A program made the position numbers and the translations under genes. From Imbricaverruca yamaguchii (lineage: Eukaryota; Arthropoda; Thecostraca; Neoverrucidae), in contig JAOTOL010001562.1 in NCBI GenBank assembly GCA_034440575.1, forward strand, positions 248,001 to 312,000: a stretch of DNA of 64,000 bases. The letters are read 5' to 3'. This document shows, in pieces, positions 24,130-36,690 of the stretch. Below the pieces are notes generated by a model that was not told the origin of the DNA, ran no database searches, and worked only from the letters and a program-made list of their open reading frames with translations. Position 1 is the first letter of the stretch. Each line of letters starts with the position of its first letter.

Positions 24130-25445
24130 CTGAAGAAGATATAGTGCTTAAATTAGCAATACCTTGAGATGCACCAACCTACCTTGTTGTTGCATTTGAT
24201 AAAACTGACAGTAAACGTTATTTTCTGGAGGAAGTTAGATTGATTGCTAAAACCGGTCTAATATGCAATTGGTAAAGTTGACATTCTCTTCAACATTCAG
24301 TATACCAAGTAAGACAAACCCCATGACAATGGAACTAGAGAATAATAACTATGTAATAAAACAAGTTATCAAATACTTCCCTCATCCAAATAATCGACTA
24401 AAATGATGCCATGCTTGGGTATGAAGTTACGGAACAAAATTTGTGTCCGCACCGTTCTTTCAACCGATGAAATATCATGCCCCGTAAAGGTATTGTAAAG
24501 AAAACAATGCAACCAGATTTTTTTCCTCGACAGTCAGTGGTGCGTGATATGCCTCATTCATCATCTACGATCTGTTCATTTCCCGAGCATAGACTTGAAA
24601 TGATCATTCAAAATTTAAAGCAAGTACGAAACCTTTCACCTTTCTACATTCTCCATTACAATTATGGTTACGAATGTAATAGTTCATCATCTCCAGCTGT
24701 TCATGTGTCTCCCAGTATATTTCTGCCATGAAGTTCATGCTCTGTCTTTCCAGTGAAAATAACCATTCTATATTTTGCCTTTGTACACTCCCTGGCACTT
24801 GGTGTCACGCCTACGGGCACATAAACTGAGAAACTCGAACGTGCCTTATTTGACCTTCAGGTAATTATTTGCTTGACTTCGCACGGACGGCCAGAGAAAT
24901 ACCATTAAGCCCAATTAACTGAGCTCTGGCAGCTTCAGCAGATTGAATCAATTATTGAATTGGCATATGCCAAATATGGATGACTCCTCTTTTATCTCAG
25001 TAGGCAACTAAGCTGGCAATGTGCTTGGGCAACTAAGCTAGCAATATGGACTAATATTGTATATTGCATACATAAACATCAACAGTACTGTACTCATCCT
25101 AATTTCTTCTCTGCTAATGTGATCATATTCCTAACTGGGATTATCGCAACATTTGCACTGCTTGTTGGTGGTAACGTGAACGTTATCTACGTCGATGCGT
25201 TCGAGGGCAGCGCAATCGTGGTCGTCGATGCATGAGTGGCGTCTTATATAGACAGGCACGACATAGTGATCCGGATGATCCGGGTGATCTGTGTGATCAT
25301 GGCATGCTCCACCCTGCTGATGATCGTGTGTCTCTTGCGATGACCCACCGATAACGACGTGTAATCCTGATCAATTTGTATATTTTGTTCATCGCGCCAT
25401 CGCGCGCCTACAATGTCATGCATAGTCGATATAGTCGATATATTG
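24130..25445. other. No gene recognised
   Basis: AT-rich unique sequence. A patch of degenerate 'gatgatccgg/gtgatcatgg' repeats lies near 25265-25330. Confidence 0.4.
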
Positions 25446-25449
25446 GCAC

Positions 25450-25760
25450 CACGATCTCTCCCCGTCCCTCACCACACAGGCGTCCCTCGCTCCTCATCAC
25501 ACAGCTGCCCCTCGTCCCTCATGACACTGGTATCTCCTCATCCCTCAACACACTGGCACTGCTGGTCCTTCACCACACAGGTGCCTTCGTCCCCAACCAC
25601 ACAGACACTCCTCATCCCTCACTACACTGGCACTGCTGGCCCCTCACCACACAGGTGCCCTCGTCCCTCACCACATAGGAGCCCTCGTCCCTCACCACAC
25701 TGGCGCCCTCGTCTCTCACCACACAGGTGCCTTCGTCCCTCACCACACCGGCGCGCCCGA
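25450..25760. repeat. Degenerate ~24-bp minisatellite
   Basis: 'cctcaccacacaggtgccctcgtc'-type units recur with roughly 24-bp spacing and much variation (tcaccacactggcg, tcaacacactggca, tcactacactggca). The plus frames read Ser/Pro/His/Arg-rich repeats and the minus frame reads 'VVRDEG' repeats, all composition-driven. Confidence 0.85.
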
Positions 25761-25769
25761 ACCTTCGCC

Positions 25770-28700
25770 ACAGTCCATCAATTTCAAACATCAAATACAG
25801 CGAGGCCCGGGGTGAACACTGACGGCTGTTTTCCAGCCGCACCGATTCGGGGAGCATCCGATGATAGAACAGAGCCCCAGTGTATCAGACGCGCAATCGA
25901 CGACCGCTGCCGGCCACCTGCGCAGTGGTCAAATCTGGAGCCCAAAACACAACCATCTCTTCCAAGGCAACCGTCGTGCTTAAAAAAGATACATGAAAAT
26001 GTAAACCGATAAAATGTGGAGTCCATGTCAATCATTTTACTGTTGGAGGGTTTAAGGGCCCATCGACTGCAGTGGTCACGCATCAGTCATTTTGCTGTGT
26101 GCATTGTCATTATATCTTATCACAAACCATGGTGTGCTTGTTTTCAACAACACTAGATGTCGTGTTAATTAAACAAGACGTACTTTCACCATTTTAAGTG
26201 TACTTGCAGTGCATAAAATCATCGGTGGATATTGTGCACTGGGTTTCCTCCCGATGGATTGCTTGCCACATGCAACATGAATCTCCTTGTCATCTACAAA
26301 TTGATTTCAGTTGATGCTGCCAACTTCAAAAGTAAATGTGACTGATGTTGATGTGTTGGAAAGTCGCTTTCAGTTGGTACTTACATACATATAATACTAT
26401 TCCAGTGCACACCAGTAGAGACGTAGGGACAGGAAGGAGTCTTCACAGCTCCGCACTATTCGGATCCATTAACGAGTAGTGGGCGTTGCATGAAAACAAT
26501 GAAATAGCGTGTTTCCTCAATTCTCCATTTTCCGAACGTTAGCACAAAAGGGCACGAAAGAGGAGAGGGGTACAGAAGAGACAGTTCCACAGATTTGGGA
26601 CCCAGACAACGCCTCCTCAACATTTGCAGCATGTGTGGCAAGTGAGACGGAAATGATATACGCTTTCCAACAATGTTTGCCTCATCAATTAACTACCAAG
26701 TCCAAAGAAGCCGAGCTCTGACCATCTAGCGATTACGGGATGAAGGAAATTGAACGAAAAGTTTAGAGAGAAAGATGGCCAGAACAGGGTGCGAAGTGAC
26801 AAGATGAATGGACATCGCTTGATCTGTGCCATATCAGAAATCCTACGAAATAGTTGACATCTTCCTGGGTGAAACGAAGTCAGGTGGAGACAAATCTTCG
26901 CAAAATGATCAAATTTGGCACGTCGGTCTAGCTTAATTCAAGTGAACTTCGACCTGTAACGTTGCCATACCATGACAAAATTGCCTTGCTCCTCCATCGA
27001 ACCGATAAATTTCGTCCCACTGGGTCACTTAGTCTCCGATAGCTTATTACGATCTTGTCGGCCCGGCCGGGCCTCTCAGATGAACTTTCGTCGTGGTGTG
27101 TACATGGGAATAGACTCGCTCCGACTTTGACATCGCTTACGATAAGTTATTGTTTTTGGACGACAACCTCCCACAGCATTCCCAGATACCTAAATGGGCT
27201 TGCATGGCCGTGATAAGGTCCCGCGAGAACAAAACTGATAGCTGGATGCAGGGAACTTAGGCAAGACTGGTGCCAACAAACTTTGGGACTGCGTGTGTTT
27301 AGGGGAGGGGCAACCTCATAGCCTTTGCGAGTGGAAGAAAGGAATGCTGAGAATGTCATGCACGAGCCATTTATCTCTAGCAGTTGACATCTTTGTTGAC
27401 AATGACCGAGGGTGTACTTTGTTTTGCTATTTTCGCCGCTGGCCTCTCCTGGGTTAACAGGTGGAGTTCCCTTTCAGTTTAGAGAGACAAGGCTTGCCCG
27501 AGCACTTCTATAATTACTTATTTACACACGAAGCTGTGTGAACAATGCAATTCAATGTGTCTTCGGCCCAGCTTGAGCATACCGCATACCTACGCAATAT
27601 CTTCTTGAAATATTGAATAGCTGCGCAGTTTGAGCAATTTAGAACTCAGAAGACTATTAAGAAAACTTGGCCATGTGTCTTTATGCAAGCATACATTTAA
27701 TCTCTCAGTTTAGCGTGGAAGGCGGAGGCCATGATTTGCCGCGTAAACGTGTGTATCTGTTCTGGCGACTACTGACGATTGAAATGATCGTCGTATTCGA
27801 ATCGACTCGCGTGACGATATCTACAAAGTTGTGCGTCAAAGCGCAAGACTTTTACGATCCTCCATCATTTTTTGTCGCATCATACGTTTAGGGTCGTAAT
27901 TCGGTGCTCAAATACATCCAACGTCGCTGTCAAGATGTTATTGTACGTTTGGGGCGATAGCGATCTCAAATCCCAGCCAAACAGTATTTGCGAATAAAGG
28001 AAGCCTATGTACCATTGCAGACAAACTTAGGCATGATCTGGAAAACATTGCACCAAGTTAAGTCACCAAATTATGCTGCCAATGGCCTGAGCTTGAAGGA
28101 GTGTTCAGTGCTTGAACTATTGCCAATGAATTCAAATTTCTTAACAGGTGGAGATGAAACCAATATGCACTTCCGAAACAAGGCGGATGCGTGCAGTAAA
28201 CAGGAACGATTCATGAAGTACACTGCACTAGGTGGGCAACTACCGACATGTTTTCACATAAATTTGTAGGCTGGCTGTGTGTGTCGTCGACTGGTTTGGC
28301 TTTCCAAAACAGTCAACGACACACATGTTGCTTTTTCAGTCCATTACCGGTCACAGATGCTTTTCTTGCGAATGCCTCCAAATAACAAGAGGTAATCGAG
28401 GTTTCTCCACTGCGGTTATCCAACCGCATTTTTGTTATTACATCATTCTCTTTTCTGGGAATTCTCACAATTTCGTGTCGTTTTGAGGCATAGGAAGTTT
28501 GTAGTATTTCAAAACCATTAGGGTATTTCAGTAAAAACATCAACTGTCATTTATCGTGGCCGGAGTTCCTCCACTGTGGTCGTTTATTGTTCAACGCCTT
28601 TTTTAGTCCAGGGGTACTTTTCTTGGACTCTGAAATTTACCCAGTCATTGAATTGTTGTGAATATATTGTGAATTTGTCGTGGTTCAGTTCTGAACTATC

Positions 28701-29205
28701 TTTGCGTCTCAGTAGAAATATCCTTCGTCCGTTTAGCGAAAAGAAATTATGCTCTTTCGCTTCGATTTTTGTGGGATTGAGTTCTCCCAAACCAGATTTT
28801 ATCTAGCTCTTCAGAGTTTTCTTCGCTTGCGATGGGAAACTGCGTGAACTGCCGCTTGGTGTCACTAAGAAGGCCACGGCCAGAACGGAAATTTAACCAT
28901 ACAATATGAAAGGAAGGAGTAATGTCGGAGCTCATTAGTTCGAAAGGTATTGCAAAATCTGGTCCGTAAGGGCCCATGCTAAAATATCCAATTTCTGACG
29001 GCTCCAGCAAAAACTGGAATGCATCGAACCCAAGAAAAGAGGTAGGGAAGCACAGTTATCCTACTGACTGCAATCTTGGTCTTCGAAACAACCTTCCTGG
29101 ACACTCCTTGTCACGAGGTGGAAGATCCAGAATGCATCCTTTTATAGAAAAGTATGACAAATGCGATAAAACCAATATACCTATGTCAACCGTACGATAT
29201 AATTT
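25770..29205. other. No gene recognised
   Basis: Open frames up to 100 codons exist (for example the minus frame at 28747-29010), but none shows a motif I recognise or a credible exon boundary. No tandem array is visible. Confidence 0.4.
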
Positions 29206-29213
29206 TCCTAATT

Positions 29214-29254
29214 TTCCAAAACTTTCCATTTTTGGAAAATGGAAAGTTTTGGAA
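29214..29254. repeat. 17-bp perfect hairpin
   Basis: 'ttccaaaactttccatt' (29214-29230) pairs perfectly with 29238-29254 across a 7-base loop. It sits in AT-rich DNA outside any gene. An A-rich tract follows. Confidence 0.85.
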
Positions 29255-29439
29255 TTTAAAAAAAAATCCATTTTCTAAATTTCTATTTTTCCCGAAAATA
29301 TCAGCAGAATCTCAAAGTTAACACCGCTACAGCTCATCCTGTACGTACACCCTTGCATGCCAGTAATCAGAGTGTTATCCAGAGAATAACAGACCATAGA
29401 ACAATGGAGAAGAATAGAGCTAGCTGCTAGGAGCCGACC

Positions 29440-29880
29440 ACATCGCGCTGTCATCGTCACCGCAGCCGCGAGACGGACACCGTGCACGCGCCGGCAGGTG
29501 ACATGCGCCGTGCACGCGCCGGCAGGTGACACGCGCCGTGCACGCGCCGGCAGGAGACATGCGCCGTGCACTCAGGGCCGCAGCGAACCAGCACAGCGCC
29601 CTGTGGAAAACAGGCGGCAACCGACGCGTCGACTGCAACGAGTTGGCGTCGCGGCGAGATTGGCAGACGACCAAATCGACCGAACGTCGTCGAGTGACGT
29701 GTGGAGAAGCGGCGGCCCGGCGCTGACGGACAACGTTGGCTCTGCCCACACCCGACCCACGGATCACCGGCCTGCCCAGCGAGTGAAAACCGCCACATGC
29801 GGTCAGCACAGCACGTCCGCGCCAAGATCGCCCCGGTGACGTCACCAGCAGGCAGTCTCAGCTCGTTCACTCATGTCAAG
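29440..29880. promoter_or_regulatory. GC/CpG-rich island with short 28-bp repeat
   Basis: Contains about 3.5 units of 'gtgcacgcgccggcaggtga'-type 28-bp repeat (about 29478-29570), then CpG-rich sequence with open frames on both strands. No start codon with a recognisable product was found. It could be a promoter-proximal island, but no gene is visible next to it. Confidence 0.35.
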
Positions 29881-29889
29881 CCATTGTGA

Positions 29890-31865
29890 CAACATGGACA
29901 TACTCACATTCGCACATTCATAATAACATTTACGCGAAGAATACTCGAGATTCAGGCTACGTAGCCTGTCGACTTCTCCCAAAAGGACGGATAAACGTGG
30001 AGCAACCAACTACATACTCTTTGTTCTTCACTTTCACAGAAAACAGTGATTTCGTCGCAGAAATAGTCGCAAAGGCCTGCTCTCAATATTAGTTACTAAA
30101 TCAAACATATTTCGGCTTGACTGACCTGAGCTAGCCTAAGTCGTTCTGATCTTAGCCACATCAAATAATTTATAAGATAATATTGAGAATACCAGATACT
30201 TTCGCACAGATATAGCAACAGTGTTGCAATTCATCTTTTTTTTGTTGGATTTGAGCTTTCTCCTGATATCACAACATTCAATCTGATTTCGGTGAGTGCA
30301 AAAGTTATATTAGTTGTGAACTTCTCGCGGTTAGTGGCTGGTATCTGCTATTGTTCAGTATGATTGGTCTGGCCGCCTCTGTACATGCTCGGTGTAAAGC
30401 AGTTATGATTAGACCTTTGCATATCAGTTGCATTGTGCTTTGCCCAAAGTGAACAAACACTTTCTTGTGTTAGCTTATCTAGCTGGGGGAATACTTCTAT
30501 AGATTATCAGGTAAAAGAATAGGATTTATAAAACTTAATAGTGATCTTCAGAGATGAGGAAATACAATCATTCATATATTTTCATACGCTTGGTACTGAC
30601 TTAGAACACATTGATTCTTTGTCCATCACCACACTCACTATTCTGGTAAACAATTGGTAGCTGTTGCACAGCGTCCAGTCATAATCGGACACTCTAGGTA
30701 GATGCTTTATCAATCGGCATGGGTATTTCTTGGTGCCACTGAAGGGTAAGAAGTCAAGCTGACAGGAGGGCAAAAGAAATAGTTCATGAAGGTCTGTGTT
30801 TCCTGGTGGTAAATCATTGCAGAGATATTAAAAGATAAATTGATATTCACGATCCAGGGCCGAATTCAGGTCAGACAAATTGCAAAGCTTTGCTGTGATT
30901 TTCCGGCCATAGGCCATTGTCAAATTATACACTCGTTGCAATAGCCATCGGCGAACGGCTCGGAAATTCAAATTGCTGCAGACGCAAAAACTCACCAAAT
31001 CCTTTCACCGCCTCCCCTGCGAGAAAAAAGTAACACAATTTTCATACGCACCCATAAATAAAAAAATCAGAAGAATGGAAAACAAACCTAACCTAAACAT
31101 GCATACAGGACAGAGGGACGGCGGGTAGAAGCCGTCGAGACACAGACTCATCCACCTGTCGGCAGGCGATACGCACTTGTAACATCGATGTTATCAAAGT
31201 TACACCGTGCACACACCTCTATATGCAATTCCTTGGCCGTTCTCTAACAATGGTTCTCTAAGACTCTACATATACAATAATTTGTAAACCACACGCAAAA
31301 CATCGGTAAAATGATACCCTGCGCTACAGCTGAATTGATTAGCTGGAGCTCATACTCGGCTTAAGTTCACGAATATACAGATATTCTAAGATTTTTTTTT
31401 CTCAAGTCAGCGTCTTCTCTTACTGTGCCTAGAATACCTATATCAACATTTTCACTTGTTTCCAGATGGTTCATATTCAAGTAATGCCCGTCATATGTCC
31501 GCATATTGCAGTGAAGGGACGATGGAGACGTGCACACCCAAAATGCCCATTGAATCTCTCCCTCACCGGCGTATAGTTTCCCCAGCATAGAAGGCGGACG
31601 GTGAAGTGACGCTCGTCACCTTATATACTGCATTTTGTATTCTACATTTCCCCTTCAGGCCATTGGCACATGTGTGGCATTTTTTGGAGGGCATGTAGGG
31701 ATGCTGAGGGCTGACCTTACCAGATTATATTTTATTGAGGGTTCGCTGCACCACGCGATTCTAATTTTGTTTAGTTTTAATGAGCGAAAAATGTGTCTTA
31801 CCGTCCGGCAAAGTTTGTCGGTGATGAAAGGTAATCAATAAGATGTAAGTGTAGTCAGATTTCTG
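29890..31865. other. No gene recognised
   Basis: AT-rich unique DNA; short open frames only, no motif recognised. Confidence 0.4.
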
Positions 31866-31869
31866 TTTG

Positions 31870-32345
31870 TCGCCGATGCGGTGGTGTTAGACATAGCTAC
31901 TTTTGCCGTGACACCTGAACCGGCTTTTCCCTGGTCGAGGGCCAGCAATACATTCCTAGACGGGTACCCATTAGCCAGGAGGAGGTCGCGCATTTTCTAC
32001 AGACTCCGTCTACACGCGGCTTGGTGTGAGGAAATGCGGGTCGCTCTCCTTGTTTCTTTTATTTGTGGATTGAACATCGAGGTCTTCGTGGTCCTAGGAT
32101 GTGCTGAGTTGTAGTGGAGGATGTCAGACGCCGCCATAAGCTTCATGTACAGCTCGGCAGTGTATGACCCACCCGCGCCGACTGTGAACAGGACGTCCAA
32201 AAATGGAATGGAATTCGAAGCGAACGTGCGCTCTATGGTAAACGAGATGTCCGGATGAGTGGCATTGATGTTAGCGCATAATTCGAGAAGGGTCCATGAG
32301 TCCAAATTCCAAAGATGATGTCGATGTACATCAAGTACATTGCAC
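31870..32345 (-). pseudogene. Penelope-like element reverse transcriptase fragment
   Basis: On the minus strand, near 32300-32335, 'YIDIIFGIWTHG' corresponds to the Penelope-like RT catalytic motif YIDDIF.iWTHG, with the second Asp replaced by Ile. After a frameshift the frame at 31997-32305 reads 'LLELCANINATHPDISFTIE', 'SIPFLDVLF', then 'ELYMKLMAASDILHYNSAHP', matching the downstream PLE blocks (L..lN..HP.I.FT.E; i.FLDv; l.T.ly.K.td...yLh..S.HP). A final block 'LLLANGYPS' appears after another shift near 31965. No GIY-YIG domain was found downstream. It is a dead fragment. Confidence 0.82.
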
Positions 32346-32349
32346 GTTT

Positions 32350-35300
32350 CAACATGATGTCGTTTTATAATTTTGACTCAAGAGCTCGCATAAAAGCTAT
32401 AGCGAGCGCGTATTGTACTACAAAGCGTATTGTACTGTTATGAAAAATATGGTGCAATACTTTTGCAGTCTTCTAAAAAAAACCGAAAGACCCTATTCAA
32501 ATTTTTAACGATTAATTACATGGCCGCATATATACCTTTTTATCGTTATGCTACTACAAAGGTTCTTCGCGTCCATTGTGCAAGCGATAGCCCCTATCTC
32601 GAGCGAGCGAGGGACTTTTTTATTTCATTTTGTTCAGGTAGGATTCCGTATTAGGAAGGTGTGATGGAATCAGTGCCAATACTTGGGTCAGAATCTTTGT
32701 ATTGTTGCAATGTCTTGACATTGTTTATACCAAGCAGAAACTTCCGAAGCCTGGAGAGAGAGAGGGAGCATCCTCTGTGAACACTCCTAATGAAAATCAT
32801 GCATGCTACTCGGACTAATTTATTGGTTAATCGGCTATTCCCTCGCTAATTTCTGGATAAGTTAGTGTTGGCTTAGAAAAGTTGTAGTTCCTACGGGTCA
32901 CGTGCACATTTCACATGTCGCATGTTCCTACGGCCATGATGCACATGCTTATTGACAGCATGAACGGTTTCACCATTGCAACCAGATGCATAGAATCTTC
33001 AAAATAAGCGATTCCTGACATTTTCGGGTCATTCCCTTTCCATCCGTGACACACAGCTCAGTCCTGCTTCCACAAAGCACAGCGTACAGCACCCATTGTC
33101 CTTGCATGCGTGTCTCACCAATTTGCGTGCCTGGCTCAGCGGTTGTTAGTTGAGCGCATGTCGCCGCCCATTACACCTTGCATGCCGAACTCAGCAGTCG
33201 CCAGCCGAGCGCATGTCGGCAACCTTCCCAAGAGTGAAGCTGTCGCAAACCCTGCTGCTGCTAGATAAATCCGATGGTGCCCGATTTGAGTACCTTTGGT
33301 CAAATAAAAAAGAACTAGGTAGATCAAACCATATATTTGTTGAACGTCTCGGCATTAGAAACTTAGACGCGCTCGTACGTATTATATTATACATATTATA
33401 CCCTAAACCTACTATACATAACACGTATATATTCCCCGTGGAGTCGCAAAAGGGGTATGCAATTGTTGAATATATGATATCAAAGTTAACCGTATGATCG
33501 AAATTATTTCAAAGTAATGGTCTCAATATGAAACACCATAAATTGAAAGATTAAGTCCACGGGGCTTCCTGAGTTCAAACATCAAAGTTAAATTGAGCTG
33601 AGAAGTGGTTTTGACGAAATGTATTCATTTTTTGTCACCTGAATGCTTTTCGAATAGCTTTGAGCACAAGATTAAATGGACGTCTGAATTGAGATTGTTG
33701 CACTCGAATCCATGTCAATTCATCGACATGGTGGTGATATGGTCACGCACCTGATCACTGGGGCAAGCGAAGTCGAGCTCTCACAGTTTCGGTATAATTA
33801 ATATAAACTTACAAATGGTAATTTTCTAGGCCAGTAGAGTAAACGTGGTTGCTCATATATAGTTCAGGCCATAGAGGCAGCTTGGAATGCATGTTCGCTA
33901 AGCAAAACATTCGGAGTTAAACGAGGTCAATTACCGCATTCCAATTAGGTAACAAGTGAATCGGTATGGTCAGACAACGAATTAAAATGAAATCTCATTT
34001 AATATATCTACCTACAAGACACAAAACATGAATTAACAATGATTTCGGGAAAATGTTCCGAGCATGCCTTCAAAAATAGTGATGGAGCACACATGAATTG
34101 ATAACATAGCATGACATGATTTGCCAAACATGAGCGAAGAATGTATCGCGCCATGTTGCTTTCGTCCCGCTTCCCGGTGATCACAATATAGTTCGGGTGG
34201 CATCCATCCCTCCTCCCGGTAAGCAAGGATCAAGGTTTCAATTTCCACAAGGCAACGCGTGGTCGAGAGCTCCAGTTCAAAACGGTGGTGAATCGGTCAA
34301 CATTATTTCCGGTCGACCCGTCGCCTACCCCTCCAGTCTTCCTATCTGCGTACCGTATTACGGCATGCAAGATCCAATAATTCATTTACTGCGAAATTGC
34401 GTGTAAATGCATGTGGGTCCAGACTGACAAATACCTCGCAATTCTTTAGAAAATATCCACAATGGACCCGTTAGTCAGCAAATCGATGACAATTTTCTCA
34501 TTTCGCAAACCGTACAGCTCTTCTATCTTGATTGCGAGCCGAGGGAAACAGACAGCGCAGGTATGGATCAATAGTTATGGGCTAAAGTAGCTGGCCTTCC
34601 TTGTTCATGAGGACTGTGGGTGCACCATTCCGTCACACCCGTTGCTGGATGTGTGGTATCCTGAGAAAGTTGCACGTAAACATTCTACAAACCGCATGTA
34701 CCTACCGGCCGACCAGCCATGCAACTGCCAATTAAGGCAATCAAAACCGTGCAAGAGAAACGGAATACAAAGTGAAAAGTTGTTGTAGGTAGCGAAAGGA
34801 AAATGACATCAGCCTCGTGCCTAAAACTTTAAGACTCGATAGCACCGTCAAAAATCGAGCTCCACAAAGCTACAGAAGTAATATCGCAGCAGGTGGATTA
34901 GCAGAAATTACAAAAATATTATAACGGCCGTTCTATCACTTTTTCTATCCAATCTGCTACACTACTACTATACTACTACTACACCACTACACTTCATATA
35001 TTGATCCATTTAATTGCGTCATCAGAGGACTACTCATTGGCTAATGCTCCTCCTCCCCCATGCTGGTAGGCAAATTAAATAGCCTGGCTACGTCACAATG
35101 CCCTTTCGTACCGAGCCATATCAAGTGAATGAGCGGTGTTTCTCCTGGTTTAAGTTGCCACGGTACCGCACTTAATGTTTGCTCGAGAACCTGCTGAAGA
35201 GGGACGAGCAGCGACAGCAAATCGATGGAGCATGGCGGTGGTGGCGGTGTGGTGGATTTGTGTTTTAGGGCGCGTCGACCGCCTTGGTCATTTTGCGCCC

Positions 35301-35375
35301 AGGTGAAGTGGATCGAGGCGTATTTCACACGCACCCATCACAGCTCGACACCGAGATTGATAGCATGGCACGATG
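32350..35375. other. No gene recognised; lies 3' of the GPCR exon
   Basis: If the GPCR gene is real, this is intron sequence or beyond. I looked for a TM3-type exon with a DRY-like motif on the minus strand and found none. A pair of imperfect direct repeats ending 'gcgcatgtcg' lies near 33130-33225, and a short CTA-rich tract lies near 34960-34990. Confidence 0.4.
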
Positions 35376-35636
35376 CACGATCGGTGCGGCTGGTGGCCGC
35401 TGCGGGGAGCGGGTGGGCGCTGTTGCACCGGCCGGCCTTATCGTGCCACCATCTAGGACTCGTCTCGTCAGGTGGCCGAGCCGTCACGTGCGGGTTGTGC
35501 CGACCCGGACAGCCAACGATCCGGACAGCCGACAGGCCCCGGCACTCAGCCGCTGTCGCGTCGACGGCGACGCGGCCTCGGGCCGCCGCCGTCGACGAGG
35601 CAGCGCAACGGGCCAACAGAACGGAAGAAGACTCAC

Positions 35637-35955
35637 TTGCGGCGTCGACGATCCAGACGCCGACCGGCCAGTAGGCCCAGTAGGGCCGGAAGTCGGGGTG
35701 CGAGATTCCCGGCACGGAGTGCTGCAGCGAGAGCGTGAAGCTGAGCGCCAGGTAGATGGTGTCGGAGACGGCCAGCGCCGTCAGGTAGCTGTTGGTGCTG
35801 CTGCGCATCCGCCGGCGTGTCAGCACGATCATGCTGACCACGTTGCCCACCACGCCGACCAGCATCACCGTCGGCATGAGGACGCGCGTGATGACGAACC
35901 GCGTGTCGGCGAGGGCCGCCGGCTCCGCGGGCGAGTCAGTCATGTTGGAGGACAT
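35637..35955 (-). CDS. Rhodopsin-family neuropeptide-like GPCR, first coding exon
   Basis: The exon encodes 106 residues plus one base. I chose the start at 35955 because 'ggccaccATG' is a near-ideal Kozak context; the next in-frame Met follows four codons later. The short N-terminus has an N-glycosylation site (NMT, residues 4-6). TM1 spans about residues 20-45 with the class A 'GVVGNV' (conserved Asn 38). The first intracellular loop is 'TRRRMRSSTN'. TM2 spans about 56-78 with 'LTALAVSD', Asp65 being the conserved sodium-site residue. The loop after TM2 has 'YWAYWPVGVW'. The frame then reaches 'caa|gtgagt' (intron from 35636), a consensus donor, at the TM2/TM3 boundary. The style resembles FMRFamide- or TRH-type peptide receptors, but ligand and subfamily are inference. 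The later exons are not in this window as far as I can see. Confidence 0.8.
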
Positions 35956-36534
35956 GGTGGCCGATGCGGCGGCACGCGGGCTGGTCACCGACAGTCGACG
36001 GGTGATGCTCACAGTCCGGACAGTCTCACCTCCCAGTGCCCTGTCAGTGACTTCCAGTCGCACGAAATCGTCTCACTCGGTGCCACAATGCGGTCTCACG
36101 AGGTTTAGTTCGTCCAGCACGTGTCGCAGTTCGCCAAGTGTCACAAAAGCGTTTTTCGTCCTGTCACTGGAATCATCGACGTCTCCTTCAAGCTGAATAT
36201 TCACCGTAATTCCCCAATACTCACTAGAGGTCCCCGAGCCTTCCGAGGCCTGCTCGAGTCTCTCGCCGCCGTCTCAGCGTGACCGTGGTCCGGATGTGCC
36301 GCGCGTCGGTGCCGCCGACCGAGCCATGCGTCCCGCACCGTCAGCACCGATGGTCCGCGCTGCTCTGTCGACGCGACGGCGAGACGGCCGAGAGCCCCAC
36401 CCGGCAGCAGACACGCCGCACGGACGACCAACCGTGCACTGACGGACGGGTCGGCCGCGCGAGCGCCCCACCCCTCGGCGGCCGGTGAGGGGGGCGGCGG
36501 CGGCGGCGGCGGCGGCGCTACCTGCGCGGAGGCC

Positions 36535-36690
36535 GTCGCCGCCGCCACCGCCGCCGCCACCGTCGCCGCCGCCACCGCCGCCGCCACCGTCGCCACCACC
36601 ACCGCCGCCGCCACCGTCGCCACCGCCACCGCCGCCGCCACCGTCGCCACCACCACCGCCGCCGCCACCGTCGCAGCCTCCGTGCACGCT
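36535..36690. repeat. GCC/ACC-rich 30-bp repeat upstream of the GPCR start
   Basis: About five units of a 30-bp repeat ('ccgccgccgccaccgtcgcc' plus ACC triplets), preceded by a GGC run at 36492-36515. On the minus strand it is a G-rich GGT/GGC tract about 0.6-0.7 kb upstream of the GPCR ATG. One plus frame reads Pro-Pro-Ser repeats and minus frames read Gly- or Ala/Val-rich repeats. I regard none as a gene. Confidence 0.85.

Noticed and set aside
35956..36063. Longer GPCR N-terminus starting upstream of 35955
   Set aside because: The upstream extension begins with GTG, not ATG, and the ATG at 35955 has a near-perfect Kozak context and a normal N-terminal length.
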